From positions 1 through 64,000 of the forward strand of contig NZ_AUJK01000017.1 of NCBI RefSeq assembly GCF_000424185.1: a DNA stretch of 64,000 nt. The letters are read 5' to 3'. Below, in pieces: positions 33,203 through 40,154 of this stretch. The notes under the pieces are model-generated. The model saw only the letters and a program-made list of their open reading frames with translations, made no database searches and was not told the origin of the DNA. The first letter of the stretch is position 1; every line of letters begins with the position of its first letter. The position numbers and the translations under genes are program-made. The stretch comes from Prevotella sp. AGR2160. Lineage in GTDB: Bacteria; Bacteroidota; Bacteroidia; Bacteroidales; Bacteroidaceae.

Positions 33203-33210
33203 TAATTTTG
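33203..33210 (+). promoter_or_regulatory. -7 box of the dus gene
   Basis: TAATTTTG, ending seven bases before the ATG at 33218; nearly leaderless transcript expected. Confidence 0.55.
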
Positions 33211-33217
33211 CACACAA

Positions 33218-34231
33218 ATGAAAATAGGTAATATAGAATTTGGAGACAGACCGCTGTTTCTCGCTCCTATGGAAGATGTCACCGACATCGGATTCCGCAA
33301 ACTCTGCAAGCGCTTCGGCGCCGCGATGGTCTATACGGAGTTCGTCTCTGCCGATGCCATCATCCGGAGCATCAAGTCGACACTCTCGAAGATGGTCATC
33401 GATGACGACGAGCGCCCCGTAGGCATTCAGATCTACGGTCGCGATGTGGCGTCGATGGTCGAGGCCGCGAAAATCGTGGAGCAGGTGCACCCCGATGTTA
33501 TCGATCTCAATTTCGGCTGCCCCGTGAAGAAAGTCGCCGGGAAAGGTGCCGGAGCGGGCATGCTGAAGAATATACCGCTGCTGCTGGATATCACGAGGGA
33601 GGTCGTGAAGGCCGTCCACACCCCCGTGACCGTGAAGACGCGCCTCGGCTGGGATATGAACAACCTCATCATCACCGATCTCGCCGAACAGTTGCAGGAC
33701 TGTGGCATCCAGGCGCTGACGATCCACGGCCGCACACGCTCACAGATGTATACGGGGCATGCCGACTGGACCCTCATCGGTGAGGTGAAGCGCAACCCCC
33801 GCATCCATATCCCCATCATCGGCAACGGTGACATCACGACACCCGAGGAGGCCAAGCGTGCCTTCGACGACTATGGTGTCGACGCCGTGATGATCGGCCG
33901 CGCCACCTTTGGCCGTCCGTGGATCTTCAAGGAGATCCGCGACTATCTCGACCAATCCTCCGTAGGGGCACCCCTTATGGGCGCCCAAACCGGGAAAGGC
34001 TCTCTCTCCCTCGATGATAAGATCGACATCTTAGAGGAACAGTTGGACATCAACATCAACCGTATTGATGAATACCGCGGCATCCTCCACACGCGCCGCC
34101 ATCTCGCCGCCTCCCCGATCTTCAAGGGCATCCCCGATTTCCGTCAGACGCGCATCGCCATGCTCCGTGCCGACACGAAGGAGGAGCTCGTGAGGATACT
34201 GGAAGAGTGCAGGGTAAAATTAAAAAAGTAA
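33218..34231 (+). CDS. dusB: tRNA-dihydrouridine synthase with an in-frame repeat
   Basis: A 337-residue FMN enzyme that reduces uridine to dihydrouridine in the tRNA D-loop. The TIM barrel shows LAPMEDVTDIGFR (near 14), DLNFGCPVKKVAGKGAGAGM near 92-111 with the catalytic Cys, TVKTRLGWD near 140, ALTIHGRTRSQMY near 166, and IIGNGDITTPEEA near 200. Residues about 247-257 (SVGAPLMGAQT) are encoded by a family D repeat inserted between the barrel and the C-terminal helical domain, a loop where length variation is tolerable. The C-terminus KLKK and stop fall in an octamer-like sequence. The DusB assignment among Dus paralogues is by general likeness. Confidence 0.9.
   Translation: MKIGNIEFGDRPLFLAPMEDVTDIGFRKLCKRFGAAMVYTEFVSADAIIRSIKSTLSKMVIDDDERPVGIQIYGRDVASMVEAAKIVEQVHPDVIDLNFGCPVKKVAGKGAGAGMLKNIPLLLDITREVVKAVHTPVTVKTRLGWDMNNLIITDLAEQLQDCGIQALTIHGRTRSQMYTGHADWTLIGEVKRNPRIHIPIIGNGDITTPEEAKRAFDDYGVDAVMIGRATFGRPWIFKEIRDYLDQSSVGAPLMGAQTGKGSLSLDDKIDILEEQLDININRIDEYRGILHTRRHLAASPIFKGIPDFRQTRIAMLRADTKEELVRILEECRVKLKK
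33958..33989 (+). repeat. Family D repeat inside dusB
   Basis: TCCGTAGGGGCACCCCTTAT followed by GGGCGCCCAAAC. It matches the intergenic copies at 41784 and 47770 almost base for base, and is read through in frame. Confidence 0.8.
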
Positions 34232-34242
34232 ATAAGTAAAAA
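34219..34242 (+). repeat. Octamer-like sequence family H, copy 3
   Basis: AAATTAAAAAAGTAAATAAG then TAAAA; carries the dusB stop codon. Confidence 0.55.
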
Positions 34243-34253
34243 CATTGGCGCAA

Positions 34254-34294
34254 CCTTGCGCTTGCAAAGCGCAAGCACACAACGGCAAGCCATT
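34254..34294 (+). repeat. Family C repeat, copy 3
   Basis: CCTTGCGCTTGCAAAGCGCA then AGCACACAACGGCAAGCCATT, between dusB and ruvB. Confidence 0.7.
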
Positions 34295-34348
34295 AACACC
34301 CACACTCCGTCTTCGTTTAATTTTTTAATTCTTTAATTTTAAAAGTCT

Positions 34349-35386
34349 TTGGAAGATATAGATATCAGAGAAAACGAGAACCTCTCCTCGGCAGAGAAAG
34401 AGTTTGAGAAGGCCCTGCGGCCGTTGAAATTCGACGATTTCAGCGGTCAACAGAAGGTCGTCGACAACCTCCGTGTCTTCGTAGAGGCCGCCAAATACAG
34501 GGGAGAACCCCTCGACCATACGCTTCTCCATGGTCCTCCCGGCCTTGGAAAGACGACGCTGAGCAACATCATCGCCAACGAGCTCGGCGTGGGCTTCAAG
34601 ATCACCTCCGGTCCTGTCCTCGACAAGCCCGGTGATCTCGCGGGCATCCTTACCTCGCTCGAGCCCAACGACGTGCTCTTCATCGATGAGATCCACCGTC
34701 TCTCTCCCGTCGTCGAGGAATACCTCTATTCGGCCATGGAGGACTACCGCATCGACATCATGATCGATAAGGGACCGTCAGCCCGCAGCATCCAGCTCGA
34801 CCTGAACCCCTTCACGCTCATCGGTGCCACAACGCGCAGCGGCCTCCTCACAGCACCTCTCCGTGCCCGTTTCGGCATCAACCTCCATCTCGAGTATTAT
34901 GATCCCGAGACGTTGCAGAAGATCATCAAGCGCAGCGCCCGTCTGCTGAAAGTACCCATCGAGGACGAGGCAGCGGCAGAGATCAGCCGCCGCAGCCGTG
35001 GCACGCCGCGTATCGCCAACGGTCTGCTGCGCCGTGTCCGTGACTTCGCCCAGGTGAAAGGCAACGGTACCATCACGAAAGATATCGCCATGGTAGCCCT
35101 TCAGGCGCTGAACATCGACCAGTATGGTCTCGATGAAATCGACAATAAGATTCTTCTGACCATTATCGACAAGTTCCGCGGTGGCCCCGTGGGCATCACG
35201 ACGATCGCCACCGCCATCGGCGAGGATGCGGGTACCGTGGAGGAGGTCTACGAGCCTTACCTCATCATGGAGGGCTTCATCAAGCGCACGCCGCGTGGCC
35301 GTATGGTCACGAAGCTCGCCTACGACCACCTCGGCCGCAACCCTTACGCCGGCAATGTCATGGGGCAGGACCTCTTTCAAAAGTAA
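34349..35386 (+). CDS. ruvB: Holliday junction branch-migration ATPase RuvB
   Basis: A 345-residue AAA+ motor of the RuvABC resolvasome. Walker [11 protein letters not shown] is near 57-66, Walker [11 protein letters not shown] near 106-115, sensor 1 [10 protein letters not shown] near 154-163, the arginine-finger segment PLRARFGI follows, and the C-terminal winged helix ends [13 protein letters not shown]. The frame has a TAA only two codons upstream of TTG at 34349, and no ATG before motif I, so TTG is the start; [20 protein letters not shown] then matches the expected N-terminus. The stop codon lies in an octamer array leading to coaD. Confidence 0.95.
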   Translation: MEDIDIRENENLSSAEKEFEKALRPLKFDDFSGQQKVVDNLRVFVEAAKYRGEPLDHTLLHGPPGLGKTTLSNIIANELGVGFKITSGPVLDKPGDLAGILTSLEPNDVLFIDEIHRLSPVVEEYLYSAMEDYRIDIMIDKGPSARSIQLDLNPFTLIGATTRSGLLTAPLRARFGINLHLEYYDPETLQKIIKRSARLLKVPIEDEAAAEISRRSRGTPRIANGLLRRVRDFAQVKGNGTITKDIAMVALQALNIDQYGLDEIDNKILLTIIDKFRGGPVGITTIATAIGEDAGTVEEVYEPYLIMEGFIKRTPRGRMVTKLAYDHLGRNPYAGNVMGQDLFQK

Positions 35387-35411
35387 AAAAGTAAAAAAGT
35401 AAAGAAGTAAA
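35381..35411 (+). repeat. Octamer array family H, copy 4
   Basis: Units of GTAAAAAA at 35383, 35391 and 35399, then GTAAAGAA and GTAAAA. It begins in the ruvB stop codon and ends at the coaD ATG (35412). Confidence 0.8.
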
Positions 35412-35864
35412 ATGCGAACAGCACTCTTCACGGGGACCTTTGATCCCTTCACCATCGGCCACGCCGACATTGTCAAGCGGGCCAAACCGCTCTTCGACCG
35501 CCTCGTCATCGCCGTCGCCGTCTCCAAGCTCAAGCATACGGAGGAGGAGATCACGCAGCGTGTGGCCGACATCCAGGCTATCTATGCCGATGACCCGCAG
35601 ATCGAGGTGAAGGCCTACAGTGACCTCACCGTCGACATGGCCAAGCGCGAAAACGCCCGTTTCATCGTCCGCGGCATCCGCTCGATCAAGGACTTCGAAT
35701 ATGAGCGTGAGCAGGCTGATATCAACCGTCGGCTCAGTGGCGTGGAGACGCTCCTCTTCTTCACCGACCCGCAACTGCAGAGCGTCAGCAGCACCCTCGT
35801 GCGCGAGCTCCGCTTCTTCGGCAAGGACGTGTCCGAATTCCTGCCAGGAAAAGTAAAAAAGTAA
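35412..35864 (+). CDS. coaD: Phosphopantetheine adenylyltransferase
   Basis: A 150-residue nucleotidyltransferase for the fourth step of coenzyme A synthesis. TGTFDPFTIGHADIVKRA near 7-24 contains the T/HxGH site (TIGH), and IVRGIRSIKDFEYE near 86-99 and SSTLVREL near 127 are the other family boxes. The C-terminus GKVKK is partly encoded by the octamer repeat, which also supplies the stop. It lies between ruvB and ybeY on one probable transcript. Confidence 0.94.
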   Translation: MRTALFTGTFDPFTIGHADIVKRAKPLFDRLVIAVAVSKLKHTEEEITQRVADIQAIYADDPQIEVKAYSDLTVDMAKRENARFIVRGIRSIKDFEYEREQADINRRLSGVETLLFFTDPQLQSVSSTLVRELRFFGKDVSEFLPGKVKK

Positions 35865-35874
35865 AGAAGTAAAA
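35850..35874 (+). repeat. Octamer array family H, copy 5
   Basis: GGAAAAGTAAAAAAGTAAAG then AAGTAAAA. It encodes the last residues (VKK) and stop of CoaD; a unit gained or lost would change the C-terminus. Confidence 0.75.
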
Positions 35875-35893
35875 ATTCCGTAAACAACGATAT

Positions 35894-36310
35894 ATGATTA
35901 CCTACAATGTTGACGGCGTGAAAATGCCGAAAATCAAGAAACGAGAAACGACAGCGTGGATCAAGAAGGTCGCTGCCGCTCATGGCCGTAAGGTCGGTGA
36001 AATCGGGTATATGTTCGTTGACGACGAGAAGATCCTCGAGGTCAACAAGCAGTATCTCGGTCACGACTACTACACGGACATCATCACCTTCGACTACGAT
36101 GAGGACGATATCCTCAACGGCGATATCGTCATCAGCCTCGACACCGTGCGCTCCAACGCGGAAAAGTTCGGCAAGACTTATGACGACGAGCTCCACCGTG
36201 TCATCATCCATGGCATCCTCCACCTCTGCGGCATCAATGACAAAGGCCCCGGCGAGCGTGAGATCATGGAGGCCAACGAGAATGCCGCCCTCGCCATGAT
36301 GGAAAAGTAA
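35894..36310 (+). CDS. ybeY: Endoribonuclease YbeY (16S rRNA maturation)
   Basis: A 138-residue metal-dependent ribonuclease for 16S rRNA 3' processing and ribosome quality control. DYYTDIITFDYD is near 55-66 and the metal site HGILHLCGIND near 114-124. The third histidine of the usual H-x3-H-x5-H motif is Asp here, a variation I recall as normal in Bacteroidetes. The start follows an A-rich leader behind the coaD octamer array. The stop codon is again within an octamer repeat. Confidence 0.92.
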   Translation: MITYNVDGVKMPKIKKRETTAWIKKVAAAHGRKVGEIGYMFVDDEKILEVNKQYLGHDYYTDIITFDYDEDDILNGDIVISLDTVRSNAEKFGKTYDDELHRVIIHGILHLCGINDKGPGEREIMEANENAALAMMEK

Positions 36311-36336
36311 AAAAGTAAAGTATTAAAAAAGTAAAC
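36303..36336 (+). repeat. Octamer array family H, copy 6
   Basis: GAAAAGTAAAAAAGTAAAGT then ATTAAAAAAGTAAA, beginning in the ybeY stop codon. Confidence 0.65.
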
Positions 36337-36399
36337 GTAGATAGGGAAGTTCCAATGGCAGTCTATTGAGGGCCATAGCGAGCTATCCCTTAAGAAACT

Positions 36400-37548
36400 A
36401 TGAGCAAAATGAAATCCTTGCGGCAGTGGCTCATGGCCATTACCTTGATGAGCAGTGCTTCAATGGTCCTCTCATCCTGTATCCGTGACGAGGCCCTGAA
36501 TGCCGAGGCCGACATCACGTCCATTATCCTCGACAGTACGCAGATCAAGCCTATCGGCGAGCCCGTCATCACCAACGACGAGGTGAAAGTCTATGTCAAC
36601 GGCTGGGATGATTTGACGAAGCTGTCACCGTCGTTCACCCTCACTCCCGGCGCCACCATTGATCCCGCCAACGGTACTGTCCGCGACTTCACCCAGCCGC
36701 AGACCTACACCGTCACCTCGGAGGATGGCAACTGGAGCAAGAAATACACCGTCTCTTTCCTCTCCAATGATGTCCCCACAGACTTTTCCTTCGAGAACGT
36801 GCGGCAATACAAGTATGTCGACGAATGGGATCCCGAAGCTGACAGCCTCTTCTATCAGATCTTCTACGACACCATTGACGGCACCACTACCGACTGGGGC
36901 AGCGGCAATGCCGGTTTCATGATTACGGATGACGACAAGAATAATCCCGCCTCCTATCCTACCCAGCAGTCCGACAACGGCTATAAAGGGAAATGTGTGA
37001 AACTGGAGACAAAATCCACAGGCGCCCTTGGAAAGATGTTTGGGGCACCCATCGCCGCCGGTAACCTCTTCATCGGCGACTTCGTTCTCGACATCAGCAG
37101 TCCCGCCAAGAGCACCCATTTCGGCCGCCCCTTCCGCAAGGAGCCTCTGGTCCTCACCGGCTGGTATAAGTACAAGGCCGGCAGCGTGTTCACCGACAAG
37201 AACATGAATGAGCTTAAAGACCGCCATGACTCCTGCGATATCTATGCCGTGATGTACGAGGCCACGGACGACGTGCCCTATCTCGACGGTACGAATATCA
37301 AGACGAGCAAGAATATCGTGAGCATCGCCGAGGCAAAAGAATGGAAAGAGACCGACAACTGGACCTTCTTCCTCATCCCCTTCAAGGCCGTCAACGGCAA
37401 GACCTTCGACGCCGCGAAACTTGCCTCCGGCAAATACCGGCTCGCCATCGTCATGAGCTCCAGCCGCCATGGTGCCGACTTCGAGGGAGCCGTTGGCTCT
37501 ACACTCTATGTCGACGAGGTACACGTATATTCTAAAGGTGATTTCTAA
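36400..37548 (+). CDS. PCMD-domain surface lipoprotein
   Basis: A 382-residue lipoprotein: signal sequence with lipobox VLSSC (Cys 27). A short immunoglobulin-like N-terminal part follows (ITSIILDSTQIKPIGEPV, then YTVTSEDGNWSKKYTVSF near 105-122), a layout recurrent in Bacteroidetes glycan-handling lipoproteins. The C-terminal two thirds match the putative carbohydrate metabolism domain (PCMD): FGRPFRKEPLVLTGWYKYK near 245 and the LYVDEVHVY end near 370. It is probably displayed on the outer membrane and binds glycans (inference). It is followed 12 bases later by an outer-membrane beta-barrel gene. Confidence 0.85.
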   Translation: MSKMKSLRQWLMAITLMSSASMVLSSCIRDEALNAEADITSIILDSTQIKPIGEPVITNDEVKVYVNGWDDLTKLSPSFTLTPGATIDPANGTVRDFTQPQTYTVTSEDGNWSKKYTVSFLSNDVPTDFSFENVRQYKYVDEWDPEADSLFYQIFYDTIDGTTTDWGSGNAGFMITDDDKNNPASYPTQQSDNGYKGKCVKLETKSTGALGKMFGAPIAAGNLFIGDFVLDISSPAKSTHFGRPFRKEPLVLTGWYKYKAGSVFTDKNMNELKDRHDSCDIYAVMYEATDDVPYLDGTNIKTSKNIVSIAEAKEWKETDNWTFFLIPFKAVNGKTFDAAKLASGKYRLAIVMSSSRHGADFEGAVGSTLYVDEVHVYSKGDF

Positions 37549-37559
37549 ACTGCAAACGA

Positions 37560-38342
37560 ATGAAAAGAAATATCATATTGCTGGGGATGGCGCTTGCCAC
37601 CCTTTCTGTATCAGCACAGACCGACCGTGACAACAGTCTCGTGGCCGCCTCCGCGAAAGGCTGGGACTTTGAGGTGCGCGCCGGTATCAACATCGGCGGG
37701 GCAACGCCCGTCCCCTTTCCCCGTGAGATCCGTGAGGTGAAAGGCTACAACCCCAAGCTCAACGGTTCCATCGCCGGTATCGCCACCTATTGGTTCGGTG
37801 ATGACGGCAAGCGCAGTCCATGGGGTTTGTCCACGGGACTGAAGCTCGAAGAAAAGCGCATGTCAACGAAAGCCCGCGTAAAGAACTACCATACCACCGT
37901 CGTCGACGAGGGCAACTATATGACGGGCTACTGGACGGGAGACGTGAAGACCAACTACTCCTCCACTCTCTTCACCATTCCCGTTGATGTCAATTATCGT
38001 TTCAACGACCGCTGGCGCGTATGGGCAGGCCTCTACGCCTCCTTCCAGGTTGACGGTAGTTTCGACGGAGAAGTCCATGATGGTTACCTCCGCAACCTCA
38101 CGCCGACAGGCGAGAAAGCAGAGTTCAAGGACGGAAAAAACGCCACGTATGATTTCTCCGATGATCTCCGCAAATTCCAGTGGGGCCTGGAGATCGGCGG
38201 CAGTTGGCGTGCCTACAAGCATTTCAATGTCAACGCCAACCTCGCCTACGGTCCTGAGAATATCTTCCACAGTGATTTTAAGACCATCACATTCCGTATG
38301 CACCAGATTGCCTTCAACATCGGGTTCGGATATCTATTCTAA
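37560..38342 (+). CDS. Outer-membrane beta-barrel protein
   Basis: A 260-residue exported protein: signal peptide ending SVSAQ (about residue 20), then alternating strands such as GWDFEVRAGINIGGA, GLSTGLKLEEKRM, VDVNYRFNDRWRVWAGLYASF and the final FRMHQIAFNIGFGYLF, whose C-terminal Phe is typical of barrels inserted by BamA. The length suits an 8-10 stranded OmpA/PorT-like barrel. It lies between the PCMD lipoprotein and the MFS gene, whose ATG follows its stop codon without a gap. Partner and ligand are unknown. Confidence 0.8.
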   Translation: MKRNIILLGMALATLSVSAQTDRDNSLVAASAKGWDFEVRAGINIGGATPVPFPREIREVKGYNPKLNGSIAGIATYWFGDDGKRSPWGLSTGLKLEEKRMSTKARVKNYHTTVVDEGNYMTGYWTGDVKTNYSSTLFTIPVDVNYRFNDRWRVWAGLYASFQVDGSFDGEVHDGYLRNLTPTGEKAEFKDGKNATYDFSDDLRKFQWGLEIGGSWRAYKHFNVNANLAYGPENIFHSDFKTITFRMHQIAFNIGFGYLF

Positions 38343-39575
38343 ATGAAACAAAGACCAAATGGCCGCGGACACCTCTCCGCGGCCATGACATTTATTCTTC
38401 TTTTTGGCCTCGTGAGCCTCTTCTCTGATATGACCCACGAGAGTGCCAACAGTATCCGTGGAGCCTTCCTCAGCCTCGCCGGAGCCTCAGCGGCGGTCAT
38501 CGGCTTCGTCTCCGGACTCGGAGAACTCGTGGGTTACGGACTGCGCTATGTCTTCGGACGCCTCACCGACCGCACGCGGCGCTACTGGCCGATGGTCATC
38601 CTCGGCTATACCCTTGATGTCGTCGCCGTACCCGCCTTGGCCCTGACAAGCCGCCATGGCTGGATCTTCGCCTGCGCCCTGCTCATCATCCAACGCCTCG
38701 GCAAGGCCATCAAGAAGCCCGCCAAGGACACCGTCATGTCATTTGCCGCCACACAGGAGGGTGTCGGCAAGAGTTTCGCCATCCAGGAGCTCCTCGACCA
38801 GATCGGTGCCGTCCTCGGGCCGCTGCTGCTCTACGTCATCATGCTCTTCCAGCACCACGATGACGTCTTCTACGACTACCGCAACTGCTTTGCCTTTCTC
38901 GTCATCCCCGGTGCCATCACCCTCTTCCTCTTATGGCTGACCTACCGGAAATTCCCGCACCCCGAGAATTTCGAGCCCGAGCCCAAGGAGTATATTCCTT
39001 TTAAGATTCACAAGAGTTTCGTGATCTACATCCTTGGTATCAGTTGTTTTGCCTTCGGCTTCATCGACTACTCCCTCGTGGTGATGCATTTCTCCCGCAG
39101 AAGTCTCTTCAGCGCCGACACCATTCCCTTGCTCTATGCCCTGGCGATGCTCACCGATGCCGCGGCAGCTTTCGTCTTCGGATGGATGTACGACAAGCAC
39201 GCGCGTAGGTCGCTAATCCTCGCGACCCTCATCGCTACACCTTTCGCCGCCTTCGTCTTCCTCGGAGCCAGTAAAATGGCTGCCATCATCGGTGTTATCC
39301 TTTGGGGCATCGGCATGGGCGCCCAGGAGAGTATCCTCAAGGCCACAGTGACGACGATGGTGCCGAAGCGCAGCCGTGCCACGGGCTACGGCATCTTCGA
39401 GTGCTGCTTCGGCATTGCCTGGTTCCTCGGCAGTTGGCTCCTCGGTGCCCTCTACGACCAGAGCATCACCGCCACGGTCGCCGTCAGCACCGTCGCCCAG
39501 CTCCTCGCCGTAGGCTGCTACGCCACCTTGCGCTTGCAAAGCGCAAGCACACAACGGCAGGCCATTCAACACTAG
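38343..39575 (+). CDS. MFS transporter with a repeat-encoded C-terminus
   Basis: A 410-residue major facilitator with twelve hydrophobic segments. The loop 2-3 region RYVFGRLTDRTRRYW (near 60-75) is the characteristic MFS GxLaDrxGrr-like box, and a cytoplasmic stretch of about 30 residues (FPHPENFEPEPKEYIPFK) splits the two halves. The substrate is unknown. After the last helix (LLAVGCYATL) the final 16 residues, RLQSASTQRQAIQH and neighbours, come from a family C repeat that supplies the stop region. Translation starts directly at the preceding stop codon (TAA-ATG), so the three genes from 36400 form an operon. Confidence 0.88.
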   Translation: MKQRPNGRGHLSAAMTFILLFGLVSLFSDMTHESANSIRGAFLSLAGASAAVIGFVSGLGELVGYGLRYVFGRLTDRTRRYWPMVILGYTLDVVAVPALALTSRHGWIFACALLIIQRLGKAIKKPAKDTVMSFAATQEGVGKSFAIQELLDQIGAVLGPLLLYVIMLFQHHDDVFYDYRNCFAFLVIPGAITLFLLWLTYRKFPHPENFEPEPKEYIPFKIHKSFVIYILGISCFAFGFIDYSLVVMHFSRRSLFSADTIPLLYALAMLTDAAAAFVFGWMYDKHARRSLILATLIATPFAAFVFLGASKMAAIIGVILWGIGMGAQESILKATVTTMVPKRSRATGYGIFECCFGIAWFLGSWLLGALYDQSITATVAVSTVAQLLAVGCYATLRLQSASTQRQAIQH

Positions 39576-39591
39576 CACACAACGTCACGCC
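39526..39591 (+). repeat. Family C repeat forming the MFS gene 3' end, plus a partial copy
   Basis: CCTTGCGCTTGCAAAGCGCA then AGCACACAACGGCAGGCCATT (39526-39566), almost identical to 34254-34294. A partial second copy AGCACACAACGTCACGCC follows at 39574-39591. Confidence 0.8.
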
Positions 39592-39625
39592 CTAAGGGAG
39601 GATGCTTTATTCGAACGTCACGCCG

Positions 39626-39898
39626 TCAATATGCTCCCCGATGAAGATCATTGTGATGCCGCCCGGACACGACATGATCCACTTTCCAGCCGTAGGTATC
39701 CACATTTCTCCATGCCTTTCCCGTCTCCCGGTAGCGGACGGAGAAGTCAAAGCGCAGTAGAGACCTCTGAGAGCCCGCTGAAGCCGTTATTACGTTTTGG
39801 GCGATAGATTGTCCACAGAAGAGAAAAAGGCCCACAGAGAGCAAAATAAACCGCATTATCTTCATTGTCTTATTGCTTTTCTTGATAATACGATTCAT
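39626..39898 (-). CDS. Small exported protein, unknown, possibly frameshifted
   Basis: A 90-residue frame with a clear signal sequence (MRFILLSVGLFLFCGQSIAQ) and a short mature part SLLRFDFSVRYRETG. No family recognised. The reading end SGRHHNDLHRGAY looks unlike protein, whereas the adjacent frame over the same bases continues KWIMSCPGGITMIFIGEH and IDGVTFE to a stop at 39607. A one-base slip near 39700 would join them, so this may be a recently frameshifted gene. Confidence 0.45.
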   Translation of the reverse strand: MNRIIKKSNKTMKIMRFILLSVGLFLFCGQSIAQNVITASAGSQRSLLRFDFSVRYRETGKAWRNVDTYGWKVDHVVSGRHHNDLHRGAY

Positions 39899-39980
39899 AT
39901 AGGGATTCTACTGAAATATCTCTATATATATTCCACTGACGTAACAACGTAACATCACAAGACAATTCTGCCTGCCGCCT

Positions 39981-40051
39981 CCCGGATCTATCGTGCAGAA
40001 TTTCATAAACAACAGAGATAGAAAATTATCTCCGTTGTTTACGACCGCAAA
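39981..40051. repeat. Hairpin repeat family G, copy 2
   Basis: GGATCTATCGTGCAGAATTT, then TAAACAACAGAGATA/TATCTCCGTTGTTTA arms around GAAAAT. Compared with 7525-7600 the sequence differs but the fold is kept and extended. Confidence 0.65.
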
Positions 40052-40101
40052 ATAGCTTGATGGCAATTGGAGGATTGCCTGTATAATTCATAGATCCTCT
40101 T

Positions 40102-40130
40102 GTAGGTGGCCGCCATGTTGCGGCCACGCA
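40102..40130 (+). repeat. Family B repeat
   Basis: GTAGGTGGCCGCCATGTTGC then GGCCACGCA; nearly perfect TGGCCGC/GCGGCCA palindrome, between the small exported gene and the S41 protease. Confidence 0.7.
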
Positions 40131-40154
40131 CCGCAATGATCGGAACAAAAGTAA

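Noticed and set aside
33062..33215. Longer OPT protein starting upstream (MCKITKKKRSRG...)
   Set aside because: The extra residues are encoded by the antisense of the octamer array and the dus promoter, and the real promoter lies inside this extension.
34054..34231. dusB as a pseudogene because of the repeat insertion
   Set aside because: The frame is intact before and after the insertion and all catalytic motifs are present, so an active enzyme with an extra loop is more likely.
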